This document shows positions 9,063-19,958 of a stretch of 39,622 nucleotides of DNA, piece after piece. Made by a program: the position numbers and the translations under genes. Within the stretch, counting starts at the first letter, position 1. Each line of letters opens with the position of its first letter. The notes beneath the pieces were generated by a model. It had not been told where the DNA came from and ran no database searches. It saw only the letters and a list, made by a program, of their open reading frames with translations. Source of the stretch: Bacteroidota bacterium (GTDB lineage Bacteria > Bacteroidota > Bacteroidia > Chitinophagales > Saprospiraceae); assembly GCA_024642705.1 (NCBI GenBank), contig JAHEAQ010000047.1:1-39622 (forward strand), written 5' to 3'.

Positions 9063-9090
9063 TTTGTCCAAATAATTCGTTTTATATTAG
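9063..9090 (+). promoter_or_regulatory. Probable Bacteroidota housekeeping promoter for the TPR gene
   Basis: A TTTG (-33-like, 9063-9066) lies 16 nt before TATATTAG (9083-9090), which matches the Bacteroidota -7 consensus TAnnTTTG at all but one fixed position. It sits about 55 nt upstream of the ATG at 9145 and after the preceding terminator. Assigned by pattern only. Confidence 0.5.
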
Positions 9091-9144
9091 CACAGTTTAA
9101 GCGTTTTTTGATAATTCTCACAATGCCATAAATAGACTTTGATT

Positions 9145-10944
9145 ATGAGATACCTTTTTATTGTTATTTTTTCATGTTTTACTGCTACTTTTTGGGCTCA
9201 GGATACAAGACTAGCGAACCAATATTATAATACCGGAGAATACGAAAAAGCAGCTGAATTGTACGGACAATTATTTGAAAATTCTAAAAACAACACCTAC
9301 TATTTCAATCGATATATCAATTGCCTACTTTCTTTGCAAGAATTTGATGAATGTGAAAAAGCAATAAAAAAACAGCTCAAAAAGCGACCAAAAGACATTG
9401 ATCTTTATGTAACTTTTGGCAATATGTACGAAAGGATGCAAGACGAAACTAAGGCCAATGAACAATATAATTTGGCCATTGACAAATTATATGCGTCTCG
9501 ACCTGTGATTACCCAACTAGGAAATGCATTCATTAGTTTGGCAAAATATGATTTTGCAATATTGACTTATGAAAAAGGCTCTAAATTAATTGATAAGGAA
9601 GAATCCTTCTCTTATAATTTAGGCGATCTTTATAATAGAAGTGGGAACAAGGAAAAAATGATTTTTTACTATTTGAAAAGTATCGCTGAAAGACCAGAAA
9701 GAATGGCGACGATTCAAGCTATGTTGCAGCGAAGTCTTGAAAAAGAAGATCTGGAAATCTTACAAAACCAGCTGTATGCCAGTGCTCAAGAGAATCCGAA
9801 TATTCTAGAATTTTCGGAATTATTAGAATGGGTTTTTATTCAAAAAAATGATTATAAAAGAGCGTTAAGGCAATCTAAAGCACTAGACAAAAGACTAGGA
9901 GAAAATGGTATGAGGGTGTACAATCTTGGACAAATTGCTTCGAATGCTGGTGATTATCCAACCGCAATTGAAGCATTTGAATATCTTTTGGAAGAAAAAG
10001 ATAAAAATTCTCCATTTTATTTTGAAGCAAAAAGAGAGAAACTAGCAAATAAGCGAAAATTAATCACAAGTAACTATAGTTATACCCTAGAAGATATTTT
10101 GGATTTAGAAAAGGAGTATAAAGAGTTTATTGATAAGATGGGTTTGAATACTCAATCTGCTTTTTTGGCAATAGAGCTGGCAAGATTAAAGGCAGAATAT
10201 TTAAATAATATTCCGGGAGCCATATCCTTGCTAGATTCTCTTATTTCGTTTGAAGGAATGAATAAATATATACTGGCTAATGCAAAATTATACCTTGGCG
10301 ATTATTACTTAATGTCTGACAACATATGGGAAGCAACATTGCTTTATTCCCAAATCGATAAAGATTTTAGAGAAGATTTTCTCGGGGAGAAAGCAAGATT
10401 TAAAAATGCTTTATTGAGTTATTATAATGGCGATTTTGAATGGGCACAAGCTCAATTTGACATTTTAAAAGCGTCGACTTCAAAATTAATTTCAAATGAT
10501 GCTATTGATAGAAGCGTATTCATTCTTGATAACCTCGGTACTGATTCTATAGCTAAACCTCTTATGATGTATGCTGAAACAGAACTTTTACTATTGCAAA
10601 ACAAATATGACGCTGCTTTGGCAAAATTAGATTCCATAAAAACAAATTTTGGAGCACATTCCCTCAAAGATGATATTTTGTATTTAGAAGCAAATATCTA
10701 CAAAAAGCGCAAACAATTTGATAAATGCATTTTGGCTTACAATGAGATTATTACTTTACATTCTGAAGAAATTAGATGTGACAATTCTATTTTTGAATTG
10801 GCAGAATTGTATGAAAACATCTTAAACGAGCCAACAAAAGCAATGGAATTGTACGAAAAATTATTTATTGAATTCTCGAATAGTACCTATGCCGTTGAAG
10901 CTCGAAAAAGGTTCAGAAAATTACGAGGTGATGATGTTCAATAG
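9145..10944 (+). CDS. Secreted tetratricopeptide-repeat protein
   Basis: 599 residues from the ATG at 9145; an in-frame TTG at 9139 was not used because the ATG starts the signal peptide (MRYLFIVIFSCFTATFWAQ). The rest is a string of TPR helices, for example NQYYNTGEYEKAAELYGQLF, NMYERMQDETKANEQYNLAI, QIASNAGDYPTAIEAFEYLL and the last pair near residues 540-590 (ELYENILNEPTKAMELYEKL). Such periplasmic or lipid-anchored TPR proteins act as assembly scaffolds in Bacteroidota. No enzymatic domain is visible and the partner is unknown. It stands alone between a terminator on the left and the convergent isocitrate dehydrogenase gene on the right. Confidence 0.85.
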   Translation: MRYLFIVIFSCFTATFWAQDTRLANQYYNTGEYEKAAELYGQLFENSKNNTYYFNRYINCLLSLQEFDECEKAIKKQLKKRPKDIDLYVTFGNMYERMQDETKANEQYNLAIDKLYASRPVITQLGNAFISLAKYDFAILTYEKGSKLIDKEESFSYNLGDLYNRSGNKEKMIFYYLKSIAERPERMATIQAMLQRSLEKEDLEILQNQLYASAQENPNILEFSELLEWVFIQKNDYKRALRQSKALDKRLGENGMRVYNLGQIASNAGDYPTAIEAFEYLLEEKDKNSPFYFEAKREKLANKRKLITSNYSYTLEDILDLEKEYKEFIDKMGLNTQSAFLAIELARLKAEYLNNIPGAISLLDSLISFEGMNKYILANAKLYLGDYYLMSDNIWEATLLYSQIDKDFREDFLGEKARFKNALLSYYNGDFEWAQAQFDILKASTSKLISNDAIDRSVFILDNLGTDSIAKPLMMYAETELLLLQNKYDAALAKLDSIKTNFGAHSLKDDILYLEANIYKKRKQFDKCILAYNEIITLHSEEIRCDNSIFELAELYENILNEPTKAMELYEKLFIEFSNSTYAVEARKRFRKLRGDDVQ

Positions 10945-10984
10945 CCAAATTTAGTCAATCGTAGCGTTGTTCATGCATTCCTAA

Positions 10985-11009
10985 TTTCAAACTAAAATTT
11001 AGTTTGAAA
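10985..11009 (+). terminator. Possible hairpin terminator after the TPR gene
   Basis: TTTCAAACTAAA (10985-10996) is followed after one base by its exact complement TTTAGTTTGAAA (10998-11009), 40 nt past the TPR stop. The stem is AT-rich and no long T-run follows, so termination is uncertain. Confidence 0.4.
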
Positions 11010-11044
11010 ATGTATTAAGCTACATTACATATATTTCCTAAAAA

Positions 11045-11080
11045 GTGAAAAAATAACCTAAATCATCCATTTAGGTTATT
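11045..11080 (-). terminator. Rho-independent terminator of the isocitrate dehydrogenase gene
   Basis: A perfect 12-bp stem, AATAACCTAAAT (11052-11063) and ATTTAGGTTATT (11069-11080), with a 5-nt loop. Read on the minus strand it ends in a T-rich run (TTTTTTCACTTTT), 31 nt beyond the icd stop. On the plus strand the tail is not T-rich, so it mainly serves the minus-strand gene. Confidence 0.75.
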
Positions 11081-11110
11081 CCTAAGTAAAACATTTATGT
11101 GATTGTTTTC

Positions 11111-13348
<2,238 letters not shown>

Positions 13349-13378
13349 CTAATTGACATCTAAAAAAATTAAGGCTCA

Positions 13379-13386
13379 CAAAAATA
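13379..13386 (-). promoter_or_regulatory. Candidate -7 box for the isocitrate dehydrogenase gene
   Basis: On the minus strand this reads TATTTTTG, a full match to TAnnTTTG, about 46 nt upstream of the icd start codon. No TTG is seen at the ideal -33 distance, so only the -7 element is supported. Confidence 0.38.
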
Positions 13387-13572
13387 GTTAAATTTTGCAA
13401 AATGAAAAGTTTGTTCACCAACTTGATTTAGGCAATTTCAATTCAGGGTTTATTCATTTTAAATGGAAATTTTATTTATAGTTGACTGCAAGAATGCTGA
13501 GCTAATTGAAATTATTCAATTTTTCATTTTTTTAGTTTGCCAAAGCATGATAAGAAATGATCCTTTTATACT

Positions 13573-13580
13573 TACTTTTG
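13573..13580 (+). promoter_or_regulatory. Candidate -7 box for the DUF4286/acyl-CoA dehydrogenase unit
   Basis: TACTTTTG matches TAnnTTTG and lies 22 nt before the ATG at 13603. A well-spaced -33 TTTG was not found, so the call is tentative. Confidence 0.33.
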
Positions 13581-13602
13581 TAATAATATTAAGATATGAA
13601 TT

Positions 13603-13926
13603 ATGGTTGAAAATAATGTGCTGTATAATGTTACCATTAAGATTGCTAAAGAAGTAGAAGATGAATGGGTTAGCTGGATGACCAATACCCATATACCTGA
13701 AGTTTTGGCAACAAAATGTTTTTTGAGCAGCAGAATGAACAAATTGTTATATTTGGAGGATGAAGATGGAGCTACCTATTCAATTCAATATTTATCAAAT
13801 AACATGAAGGACCTTCAAATATATCTTGGTTCACATGCTCCAAAATTACAAGAGGACGTAAAAATTCGTTACGAAAACAAATTTGTTGCATTTAGAACAA
13901 TCATGGAAGTGCTCCAAGATTTTTAG
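13603..13926 (+). CDS. DUF4286 family protein
   Basis: 107 residues, no signal peptide or membrane segment. The family pattern as I recall it is present throughout: YNVTIKIAKEVEDEWVSWM, THIPEVLATKCF, the DEDGATYSIQYL strand, and the C-terminal YENKFVAFRTIMEVLQDF. DUF4286 is a small, mostly Bacteroidota family of ferredoxin-fold type with no known function. It is followed 31 nt later by the acyl-CoA dehydrogenase gene on the same strand, so co-transcription is likely, but a shared role cannot be inferred. Confidence 0.83.
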   Translation: MVENNVLYNVTIKIAKEVEDEWVSWMTNTHIPEVLATKCFLSSRMNKLLYLEDEDGATYSIQYLSNNMKDLQIYLGSHAPKLQEDVKIRYENKFVAFRTIMEVLQDF

Positions 13927-13957
13927 AATAATCCTTTTATTAAATAAAATTTTAAAA

Positions 13958-15118
13958 ATGGTCACTAAGTTTTCGGAAGAACATCTTGCAGTAAAAGAGG
14001 CGGCAAGAAATTTTGCTCAACAAGAACTGCTTCCAGGAGTTATTGAAAGAGATAAGCACATGCTTTTTGCCACTGATCAAATTAAAGCAATGGGGGAAAT
14101 GGGGTTTTTGGGAATGATGGTAAATGAAAAATATGGTGGAGGCGGAATGGATACTTTGTCATATGTGCTAGCGATGGAAGAAATTTCAAAAATTGATAAT
14201 TCTTGTTCTGTGTGCATGTCTGTAAATAATTCTTTAGTGTGTTGGGGATTAGAAACATACGGTAATGAAGAGCAAAAATTAAAATACCTTCCTTTGCTTA
14301 CAAGTGGAGAATGGATTGGCGCATTTTGTCTATCTGAACCAGAAGCAGGAAGCGATGCTACAAGTCAAAGGACTACTGCAATTGATAATGGAGACCATTA
14401 TATTATAAATGGAACAAAAAATTGGATCACTAATGGTGGAAGTTCAAGCCTTCATATTGTTATTGCACAAACAGATCCTGATAAAGGCCACAAGGGGATC
14501 AATGCTTTTTTAGTAGAAACCAGTTGGGCAGGAGTCGAAATCGGGGCTAAAGAAGATAAATTGGGAATTCGCGGTTCTGACACTCATACTATTATGTATA
14601 ATGATGTTAAAGTTCCGAAAGAAAATAGAATTGGAGAAGATGGTTTTGGGTTCAAATTTGCGATGAAAGTATTATCAGGAGGTAGAATTGGAATTGCAGC
14701 ACAAGCCTTAGGAATTGCAGCTGGTGCATATGAATTATCAGTCAAATATGCATTGGAAAGGGAAGCATTTGGAAAACCTATTGCCAAACATCAAGCAATT
14801 GCCTTCAAACTAGCTGATATGGCCACAGAAATTCAGGCTGCTCGATTATTGGTTTATAATTCAGCAAGGCTAAAAGATTTAAATAGAAATTATGATATGG
14901 CAAGCAGCATGGCAAAACTTTTTGCTGCAGAAACAGCTATGAAACAGACAGTAGAGGCGGTTCAAATTCACGGTGGATATGGATATGTAAAAGAATATCA
15001 TGTAGAAAGATTGATGAGAGATGCTAAGATAACGCAGATTTATGAAGGTACCTCCGAAATTCAACGTATGGTTATTTCAAGATCTGTTTTAACAGGTAAG
15101 TTATACGAAGAATTTTAG
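13958..15118 (+). CDS. Acyl-CoA dehydrogenase, short-chain/butyryl-CoA type
   Basis: 386 residues from the ATG at 13958. The open frame runs upstream to 13883, but that extension would overlap the DUF4286 gene and lies outside the conserved domain. This FAD enzyme makes the 2,3-trans double bond in acyl-CoA in beta-oxidation or branched-chain amino-acid breakdown, passing electrons to ETF. Signatures: GAFCLSEPEAGSDA (121-134), NGTKNWITNG (151-160), FGKPIAKHQAIAFKLADM, QIHGGYGYVKEYHVERLMRD, and the catalytic base Glu363 in QIYEGTSEIQR, the position used by short- and medium-chain enzymes. Exact chain-length preference cannot be told. Confidence 0.93.
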   Translation: MVTKFSEEHLAVKEAARNFAQQELLPGVIERDKHMLFATDQIKAMGEMGFLGMMVNEKYGGGGMDTLSYVLAMEEISKIDNSCSVCMSVNNSLVCWGLETYGNEEQKLKYLPLLTSGEWIGAFCLSEPEAGSDATSQRTTAIDNGDHYIINGTKNWITNGGSSSLHIVIAQTDPDKGHKGINAFLVETSWAGVEIGAKEDKLGIRGSDTHTIMYNDVKVPKENRIGEDGFGFKFAMKVLSGGRIGIAAQALGIAAGAYELSVKYALEREAFGKPIAKHQAIAFKLADMATEIQAARLLVYNSARLKDLNRNYDMASSMAKLFAAETAMKQTVEAVQIHGGYGYVKEYHVERLMRDAKITQIYEGTSEIQRMVISRSVLTGKLYEEF

Positions 15119-15153
15119 AAATTTTAACATAAAAAAATCAATAATCATATTAA

Positions 15154-16236
15154 ATGCTTGGAAGGTCTTTTCGTTTAGGAACCTTTGCTGGAATTCCTTT
15201 AAAGTTACATTGGACCTTCGGGCTAACTTTTTTGTTTGTCCTATTTATTGGCTTGAAATATAAGAGAGATTATTCCGAAATAGGTGTGATTTTTTTGCTG
15301 TTAATTGTTATGTTTTTTTGTGTTATCCTTCATGAATATGGACATGCTTTGATGGCAAAGCGATTCAAAGTCAAAACAATTGATATTATATTATCTCCGA
15401 TAGGTGGGCTTGCCAGGCTGGAAAAATTGCCTTCTAAACCCATCCATGAATTTTATATAGCAGTTGCTGGGCCTTTGGTTAATGGTTTTATTTCGATTTT
15501 ATTGGCGTCAATATTGTATCTAGCATCCAAGCCAATTTTTCTCAATTTTAATGGCGATTTAAACCAAGTTGATAATTGGGGAGCATATTTAAGCTTAATT
15601 TTGGGAATGAATCTAATTTTATTTATTTTCAATTTGGTTCCTGCATTTCCAATGGATGGGGGAAGAATATTGAGATCCTTACTTTCAATCAAATTAGGCA
15701 AAAAGAAATCTACCTTCATCTCTTCTTTTATTGGCTATTTATTTGCCATTGCATTCATATTGTTTGGCATATTTTCTGGACGTTATATTCTTGCAATAAT
15801 TGGTGTGTTTGTAATAATAATGGCAAGAGGAGAAATGTCTTCAGCTAGGCAAGAAGATTTTTTATTTAATAATTATATCAATAGACCTGACTTACTCAAT
15901 AAGCTTGAATTTCGAGAAACTTCTCTAATGCAAGAACTTATTGATTGCTATTTAGCAAAAAAAGGAAACAATTTTATGATTTTTAGTGACGATGAAAAAC
16001 TAGTTGGCATTGTTAAAGAGGCAGAGGTAAAGCAAGCTATAAAAGACAATAAATTCAATGCACCTGCTATTGAGTACATGAGTTTTACTTATGCAACATC
16101 TAATATGTCAAACTTGCAAACGGCTTTAGTGTCTATGAATCAAGAAAAAATTGATTTTATTGTTTTCATTGATGACGAAGGGAAGCCAAGTATAATTGAA
16201 GAATATCGAATCATTGAAAAAATGATGACACTCTAA
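15154..16236 (+). CDS. Site-2 protease family (M50) membrane metalloprotease with C-terminal CBS-like region
   Basis: 360 residues. The zinc motif HEYGH lies at 60-64 within a membrane helix (FFCVILHEYGHALMAKRF). The third ligand is supplied by NLVPAFPMDGGRILRS (160-175), with Asp168. About six membrane helices span residues 15-225. The last ~110 residues (about 250-360) are soluble and look like a pair of CBS motifs (MIFSDDEKLVGIVKEAEV and DFIVFIDDEGKPSIIEEYRI). This M50-CBS layout matches the SpoIVFB-like branch, in which CBS domains regulate cleavage within the membrane. The substrate is unknown. It follows the acyl-CoA dehydrogenase by 35 nt. Confidence 0.88.
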   Translation: MLGRSFRLGTFAGIPLKLHWTFGLTFLFVLFIGLKYKRDYSEIGVIFLLLIVMFFCVILHEYGHALMAKRFKVKTIDIILSPIGGLARLEKLPSKPIHEFYIAVAGPLVNGFISILLASILYLASKPIFLNFNGDLNQVDNWGAYLSLILGMNLILFIFNLVPAFPMDGGRILRSLLSIKLGKKKSTFISSFIGYLFAIAFILFGIFSGRYILAIIGVFVIIMARGEMSSARQEDFLFNNYINRPDLLNKLEFRETSLMQELIDCYLAKKGNNFMIFSDDEKLVGIVKEAEVKQAIKDNKFNAPAIEYMSFTYATSNMSNLQTALVSMNQEKIDFIVFIDDEGKPSIIEEYRIIEKMMTL

Positions 16237-16450
16237 ATTTCAGAGTTACTTTTTCATTAAAAGATACTTTATTACCTGTTCAAATTAAACAAAAAAATAG
16301 TATAATAATTTTTGGGTTTGAACTTAATGATTTGTTTTTAGGCTTTACAAGGGATTAAAATCTACTTTTTTAAAAGGACGATTTTAAATATTGTTGCCAA
16401 TATCAGGGGATTTTTAATAAAATGTAATTACTTTCGACCCATGTTTTAAT

Positions 16451-16495
16451 AATCTTTTTTGAATCATTTTTTAAAATTAATGATTTAAAAAGATT
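16451..16495. promoter_or_regulatory. Long imperfect inverted repeat upstream of pntAA
   Basis: Left arm AATCTTTTTTGAATCATT (16451-16468) and right arm AATGATTTAAAAAGATT (16479-16495) pair over 16 bp with one bulge around a 10-nt AT loop. It ends 40 nt before the pntAA ATG, in a 299-bp non-coding gap. It could be an operator or leader RNA hairpin; the AT-rich context lowers certainty. The rest of the gap shows no gene. Confidence 0.5.
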
Positions 16496-16535
16496 GGTTT
16501 AATTAAAAAATGAAGTAAAGGATTAATAATTAACT

Positions 16536-17603
16536 ATGGTTATAGGATTTCTTAAAGGCAAAAAGGATATAAAATGTCCTATCAGTCCAGATTTAGTCAA
16601 AAAATATAAAGCATTAGGATTTGAAATTATTGCGGAATCTGGAATTAATGATGCGGCGTATTTTTCAAAGGATAGTTATAATTCAGAGGTAAACTTCATT
16701 GAAAGAAATGAGGTCATTGCAAAGTCTGATGTTTTATTTTGTGCAGATCCGCTGAAAGATGATGAATATGCAAAAATTGATAAAAAGACGCATTTTATTT
16801 CTTTGCTTGAACCCTACAATAAACCTGAAGTCAATGACCAAATGGCTAAGTATGAGTTCAAGACTTTTAGTATGGATATGATACCTCGAACTACATTAGC
16901 ACAATCCATGGATGTTCTTTCTTCTATGGCTTCGGTTGCTGGTTATAAAGCTGTATTAAAAGCTTCAGAAAAATTACCAAGGTATATTCCAATGATGATA
17001 ACTGCGGCTGGAAGTATTAAACCATCTCGAGTACTTGTTATTGGAGCTGGTGTTGCAGGTTTACAAGCAATAGCAACAGCCAGAAGGCTAGGTGCAATAG
17101 TTGAAGCATTTGATGTAAGAAGTGCTTCTAAAGAAGAAGTTGAAAGTTTAGGTGCAAAATTTATAGAAGTTGCAGGAGCTACAGACGACACTTCAGCAGG
17201 TGGATATGCTGTTGAACAATCTGCGGATTTTATGAAAAGGCAACAGGAAGAGGTTCAAAAAAGAGCTGCAAATTCAGATATTATTATTACAACGGCTCAA
17301 TTAAGAGGACGACCTGCCCCTAAACTAATTTTGAAAGAAACAATCAATAAAATGAAACCTGGATCAATCATAATTGATTTGGCTTCCTCTACAGGCGGAA
17401 ATTGTGAACTTTCTGTGGATGAAAAAACGATTGTCCATAACGGAGTTACTATAATTGGTAATTCTAATCTTGCAGATGAGATGATTCAAGATTCAAGTAT
17501 TCTATTAAGCAACAATATTTTTAATTTCGTTAAAGTAATGGTCAAAGAAAATGCAATTTTCTACGATGCAGAAAATGAAATATTAGCAAAAAGCAAAATT
17601 TAA
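16536..17603 (+). CDS. pntAA: NAD(P) transhydrogenase alpha subunit, part 1 (NAD-binding dI)
   Basis: 355 residues, the size of a stand-alone domain I. It binds NAD(H) on the cytoplasmic side of the proton-translocating transhydrogenase, which moves hydride between NADH and NADP+. The Rossmann block GAGVAGLQAIATARRLGA begins at residue 170, followed by VEAFDVRSASKEEVESLGA. The mobile-loop region and DLASSTGGNCELS segment near 290-305 are typical and distinguish it from alanine dehydrogenase. pntAB begins 5 nt downstream. This is the three-gene arrangement seen in Rhodospirillum and many Bacteroidota, not the two-gene E. coli form. Confidence 0.95.
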   Translation: MVIGFLKGKKDIKCPISPDLVKKYKALGFEIIAESGINDAAYFSKDSYNSEVNFIERNEVIAKSDVLFCADPLKDDEYAKIDKKTHFISLLEPYNKPEVNDQMAKYEFKTFSMDMIPRTTLAQSMDVLSSMASVAGYKAVLKASEKLPRYIPMMITAAGSIKPSRVLVIGAGVAGLQAIATARRLGAIVEAFDVRSASKEEVESLGAKFIEVAGATDDTSAGGYAVEQSADFMKRQQEEVQKRAANSDIIITTAQLRGRPAPKLILKETINKMKPGSIIIDLASSTGGNCELSVDEKTIVHNGVTIIGNSNLADEMIQDSSILLSNNIFNFVKVMVKENAIFYDAENEILAKSKI

Positions 17604-17608
17604 AAAAT

Positions 17609-17923
17609 ATGGCACAAATATCAGAATTCGTTTCTACTAACTTGATATTCATATATTTAATAGCATTTACGATTTTATTAGGTTTTGAATTGATATCGAA
17701 AGTACCTACTGTTCTTCATACACCATTAATGTCAGGGGCAAATGCAATAAGTGGAGTAGTAATTATCGGAGCAATAATTCTTATAAGAACCTCTGATCCT
17801 GATGATTTTTTTACCCTAGCACTTGGAACGCTAGGCATAATGCTAGCTATGATCAATGTAGCTGGCGGTTTTGCTGTTACTGACAGAATGCTCGAAATGT
17901 TTAAGAAAAAGAAAAAGGCCTAA
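17609..17923 (+). CDS. pntAB: NAD(P) transhydrogenase alpha subunit, part 2 (membrane)
   Basis: 104 residues carrying three membrane helices (about 13-30, 48-64, 71-90), the part of the dII membrane domain that E. coli has fused to PntA. The segment ELISKVPTVLHTPLMSGANA (27-46) is the family hallmark at the edge of the second helix; NVAGGFAVTDRMLEMFKKK closes the third. With PntB helices it forms the proton channel. It is only one base away from the pntB start, which indicates tight co-expression. Confidence 0.95.
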   Translation: MAQISEFVSTNLIFIYLIAFTILLGFELISKVPTVLHTPLMSGANAISGVVIIGAIILIRTSDPDDFFTLALGTLGIMLAMINVAGGFAVTDRMLEMFKKKKKA

Positions 17924-17924
17924 T

Positions 17925-19310
17925 ATGTATAAAACATTACTTGATATTGGTTTTATGATGGCAGCAATTGCTTTCATCATTGGATTGAGAAGACTTAGCG
18001 CACCAGCGACTGCTAGAATTGGAAATATTGTTGCAGGAGTTGGAATGCTTTTAGCCATTGCTATTGCTATTGTTTATCCTTTGGGAAATGGCACCAGCAA
18101 TAATTACATATGGATTGTAGTTGGAATCGCACTTGGATCAGTAATAGGATGGATAGCAGCTAAAAAAGTTCAAATGACTGCAATGCCAGAAATGGTTTCC
18201 ATTTTCAATGGTTTAGGCGGCGCATGTGCTGTAATTCTTGGTTTGCTTGAAATGATTAAAACTTCAGCGGACAATAAAGCTGCGATTGGAATTTCAATAT
18301 TTACTCTTTTGGTTGGTGCTGTTTCATTTACTGGTAGTATTCTGGCGTACTTAAAATTGGCTGGAAAAGTTCAAGATAAACATGTTATTTTACCTGGCCA
18401 CTCATACATTAATATTGTATTTCTTATTGCAAGTATTGGTCTTGGTATTTTTTATGTACTTCATCCAAGCATGCCATTACTTATTGTTTTTTCAATTCTC
18501 AGTCTTGTGTACGGTATTTCGTTTGTTGCACCAATAGGAGGAGCAGATATGCCAGTAGTAATTTCACTTTTAAATTCTCTTACAGGGATTTCCGCAGCAA
18601 CAGCTGGATTTATATATGGAAATCAAATTATGATTGTGGGTGGAATTTTAGTAGGTGCCTCAGGAACAATACTAACAGTATTGATGTGTAACGCAATGAA
18701 TAGATCTCTCATAAATGTTATCATTGGAGGTTTTGGGTCTGCTGGGAGTTCTTCAGCAAGTAATGATGAGGGAAAGATAGCCAAAGAAATAAGTTCTTAT
18801 GATGCTGCAGTAATGATGAATTATTCAGGATCAGTTATGATTGTTCCTGGATATGGACTTGCTGTGGCTCAAGCTCAAAAAATTTGTAAAGAGATTGATG
18901 ATTTATTATCTGAAAATGGGGTGGAAGTAAATTATGCCATTCACCCTGTTGCTGGTAGAATGCCAGGACATATGAATGTTTTGTTGGCAGAGGCTGATGT
19001 ACCGTATTCCAAACTAAAAGACTTAGACGAGGCAAATGCAATGTTACCTTCAACCGATGTGGTAATTATTGTTGGAGCAAATGATGTTGTTAATCCGTCA
19101 GCATTAGATGATCCTGGCAGCCCTGTGTATGGGATGCCAGTTCTGAATGTATGGAAAGCAAAAAATGTTATTGTGCTTAAAAGAAGTATGAGCCCAGGAT
19201 ATGCCGGTATCCAGAACCCACTTTTCTTTTATGAAAATAATAGAATGTATTTTGGTGATGCAAAGGATAGTTTATCTAAATTAGTGACAGAAGTGAAAGC
19301 TTTGAACTAA
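17925..19310 (+). CDS. pntB: NAD(P) transhydrogenase beta subunit
   Basis: 461 residues from the ATG at 17925; the frame is open back to 17871 inside pntAB, but the ATG immediately after the pntAB stop gives the family length. The N-terminal ~260 residues contain eight or nine membrane helices, completing the proton channel. The C-terminal dIII binds NADP(H) on the cytoplasmic side: GYGLAVAQAQ begins at residue 309, followed by YAIHPVAGRMPGHMNVLLAE and VVIIVGANDVVNPSA, all family hallmarks. In the cell it would use the proton gradient to make NADPH from NADH, or run in reverse when NADPH is in excess. Confidence 0.96.
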   Translation: MYKTLLDIGFMMAAIAFIIGLRRLSAPATARIGNIVAGVGMLLAIAIAIVYPLGNGTSNNYIWIVVGIALGSVIGWIAAKKVQMTAMPEMVSIFNGLGGACAVILGLLEMIKTSADNKAAIGISIFTLLVGAVSFTGSILAYLKLAGKVQDKHVILPGHSYINIVFLIASIGLGIFYVLHPSMPLLIVFSILSLVYGISFVAPIGGADMPVVISLLNSLTGISAATAGFIYGNQIMIVGGILVGASGTILTVLMCNAMNRSLINVIIGGFGSAGSSSASNDEGKIAKEISSYDAAVMMNYSGSVMIVPGYGLAVAQAQKICKEIDDLLSENGVEVNYAIHPVAGRMPGHMNVLLAEADVPYSKLKDLDEANAMLPSTDVVIIVGANDVVNPSALDDPGSPVYGMPVLNVWKAKNVIVLKRSMSPGYAGIQNPLFFYENNRMYFGDAKDSLSKLVTEVKALN

Positions 19311-19326
19311 TATTTAAATACTAATT

Positions 19327-19956
19327 ATGCCAAAAGCAATCGTTTTTGATTTTGGAAATGTGCTTTATGATCTGAATTTTAATTTATTTTATCATAATAT
19401 TTCTGAGCTTTTAAATTTAGATTTGGCTAAAGGCTTTCCTTTACCATTGATTAAAATTATTGAACAATACGATTCAGGCCTCATCACGACTCAAGATTTC
19501 ATTTCTGAAATCAATTTGTATAAAGGTCAATTTCATGATCCTGAATTAATAGTGAAAGTATGGAATAGTCTTCTTAGTGGTTTTCCTCCACATCGATGGG
19601 AATTCCTAACCAAATTGAGACCTCAATTCAAAATTTACATCCTTAGTAATATTAATGAACTGCATTTTAAGGCAATTCAAAAACATATTATTGAAGAACA
19701 TGAAATATTAAATTTTGAAAAAACATATTTTGACGATGTATTTTATTCTCATTTAATACATATGATTAAGCCTAATGAAGATATATATTCATATGTACAA
19801 AAAAAAATAGGGATAAAAGGGTCAGATATATTATTTATTGATGACAAGGAAGAAAATATACTTGCGGCAAAAAAATTTGGATGGAAAGCAAGACTTCATG
19901 ATCCCGAAAATGATATTGCAAGGATTTTTGGTGAATATTTAAAAGAAAATTTATAA
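19327..19956 (+). CDS. HAD-superfamily (subfamily IA, YihX-like) hydrolase
   Basis: 209 residues, cytoplasmic. Motif I is FDFGNVLYD with nucleophile Asp8; motif II is IYILSNINELH; the Lys of motif III is in MIKPNEDIYSYV; motif IV is ILFIDDKEENI. The second Asp of the usual DxDx(T/V) motif is replaced (DFGNV), as in E. coli YihX, an alpha-glucose-1-phosphate phosphatase, and related epoxide-hydrolase-like HADs. It is probably a small-metabolite phosphatase; the substrate is unknown. It follows pntB by 16 nt and precedes recX by 2 nt. Confidence 0.85.
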   Translation: MPKAIVFDFGNVLYDLNFNLFYHNISELLNLDLAKGFPLPLIKIIEQYDSGLITTQDFISEINLYKGQFHDPELIVKVWNSLLSGFPPHRWEFLTKLRPQFKIYILSNINELHFKAIQKHIIEEHEILNFEKTYFDDVFYSHLIHMIKPNEDIYSYVQKKIGIKGSDILFIDDKEENILAAKKFGWKARLHDPENDIARIFGEYLKENL

Positions 19957-19958
19957 AA

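Noticed and set aside
13463-13657. 64-residue plus-strand frame before DUF4286
   Set aside because: It overlaps the start of the well-supported DUF4286 gene, covers the candidate promoter and is a hydrophobic, low-information peptide.
13883-13957. Upstream extension of the acyl-CoA dehydrogenase frame
   Set aside because: It overlaps the DUF4286 coding region; the ATG at 13958 gives the family's normal N-terminus.
17871-17924. Upstream extension of pntB into pntAB
   Set aside because: The extension is the out-of-frame reading of the pntAB tail; the ATG one base after the pntAB stop gives the normal PntB start.
19327-19956. HAD protein as a degenerate or inactive enzyme because motif I is DFGNV
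   Set aside because: The same replacement occurs in active YihX-type phosphatases, so it is a subfamily trait rather than a defect.
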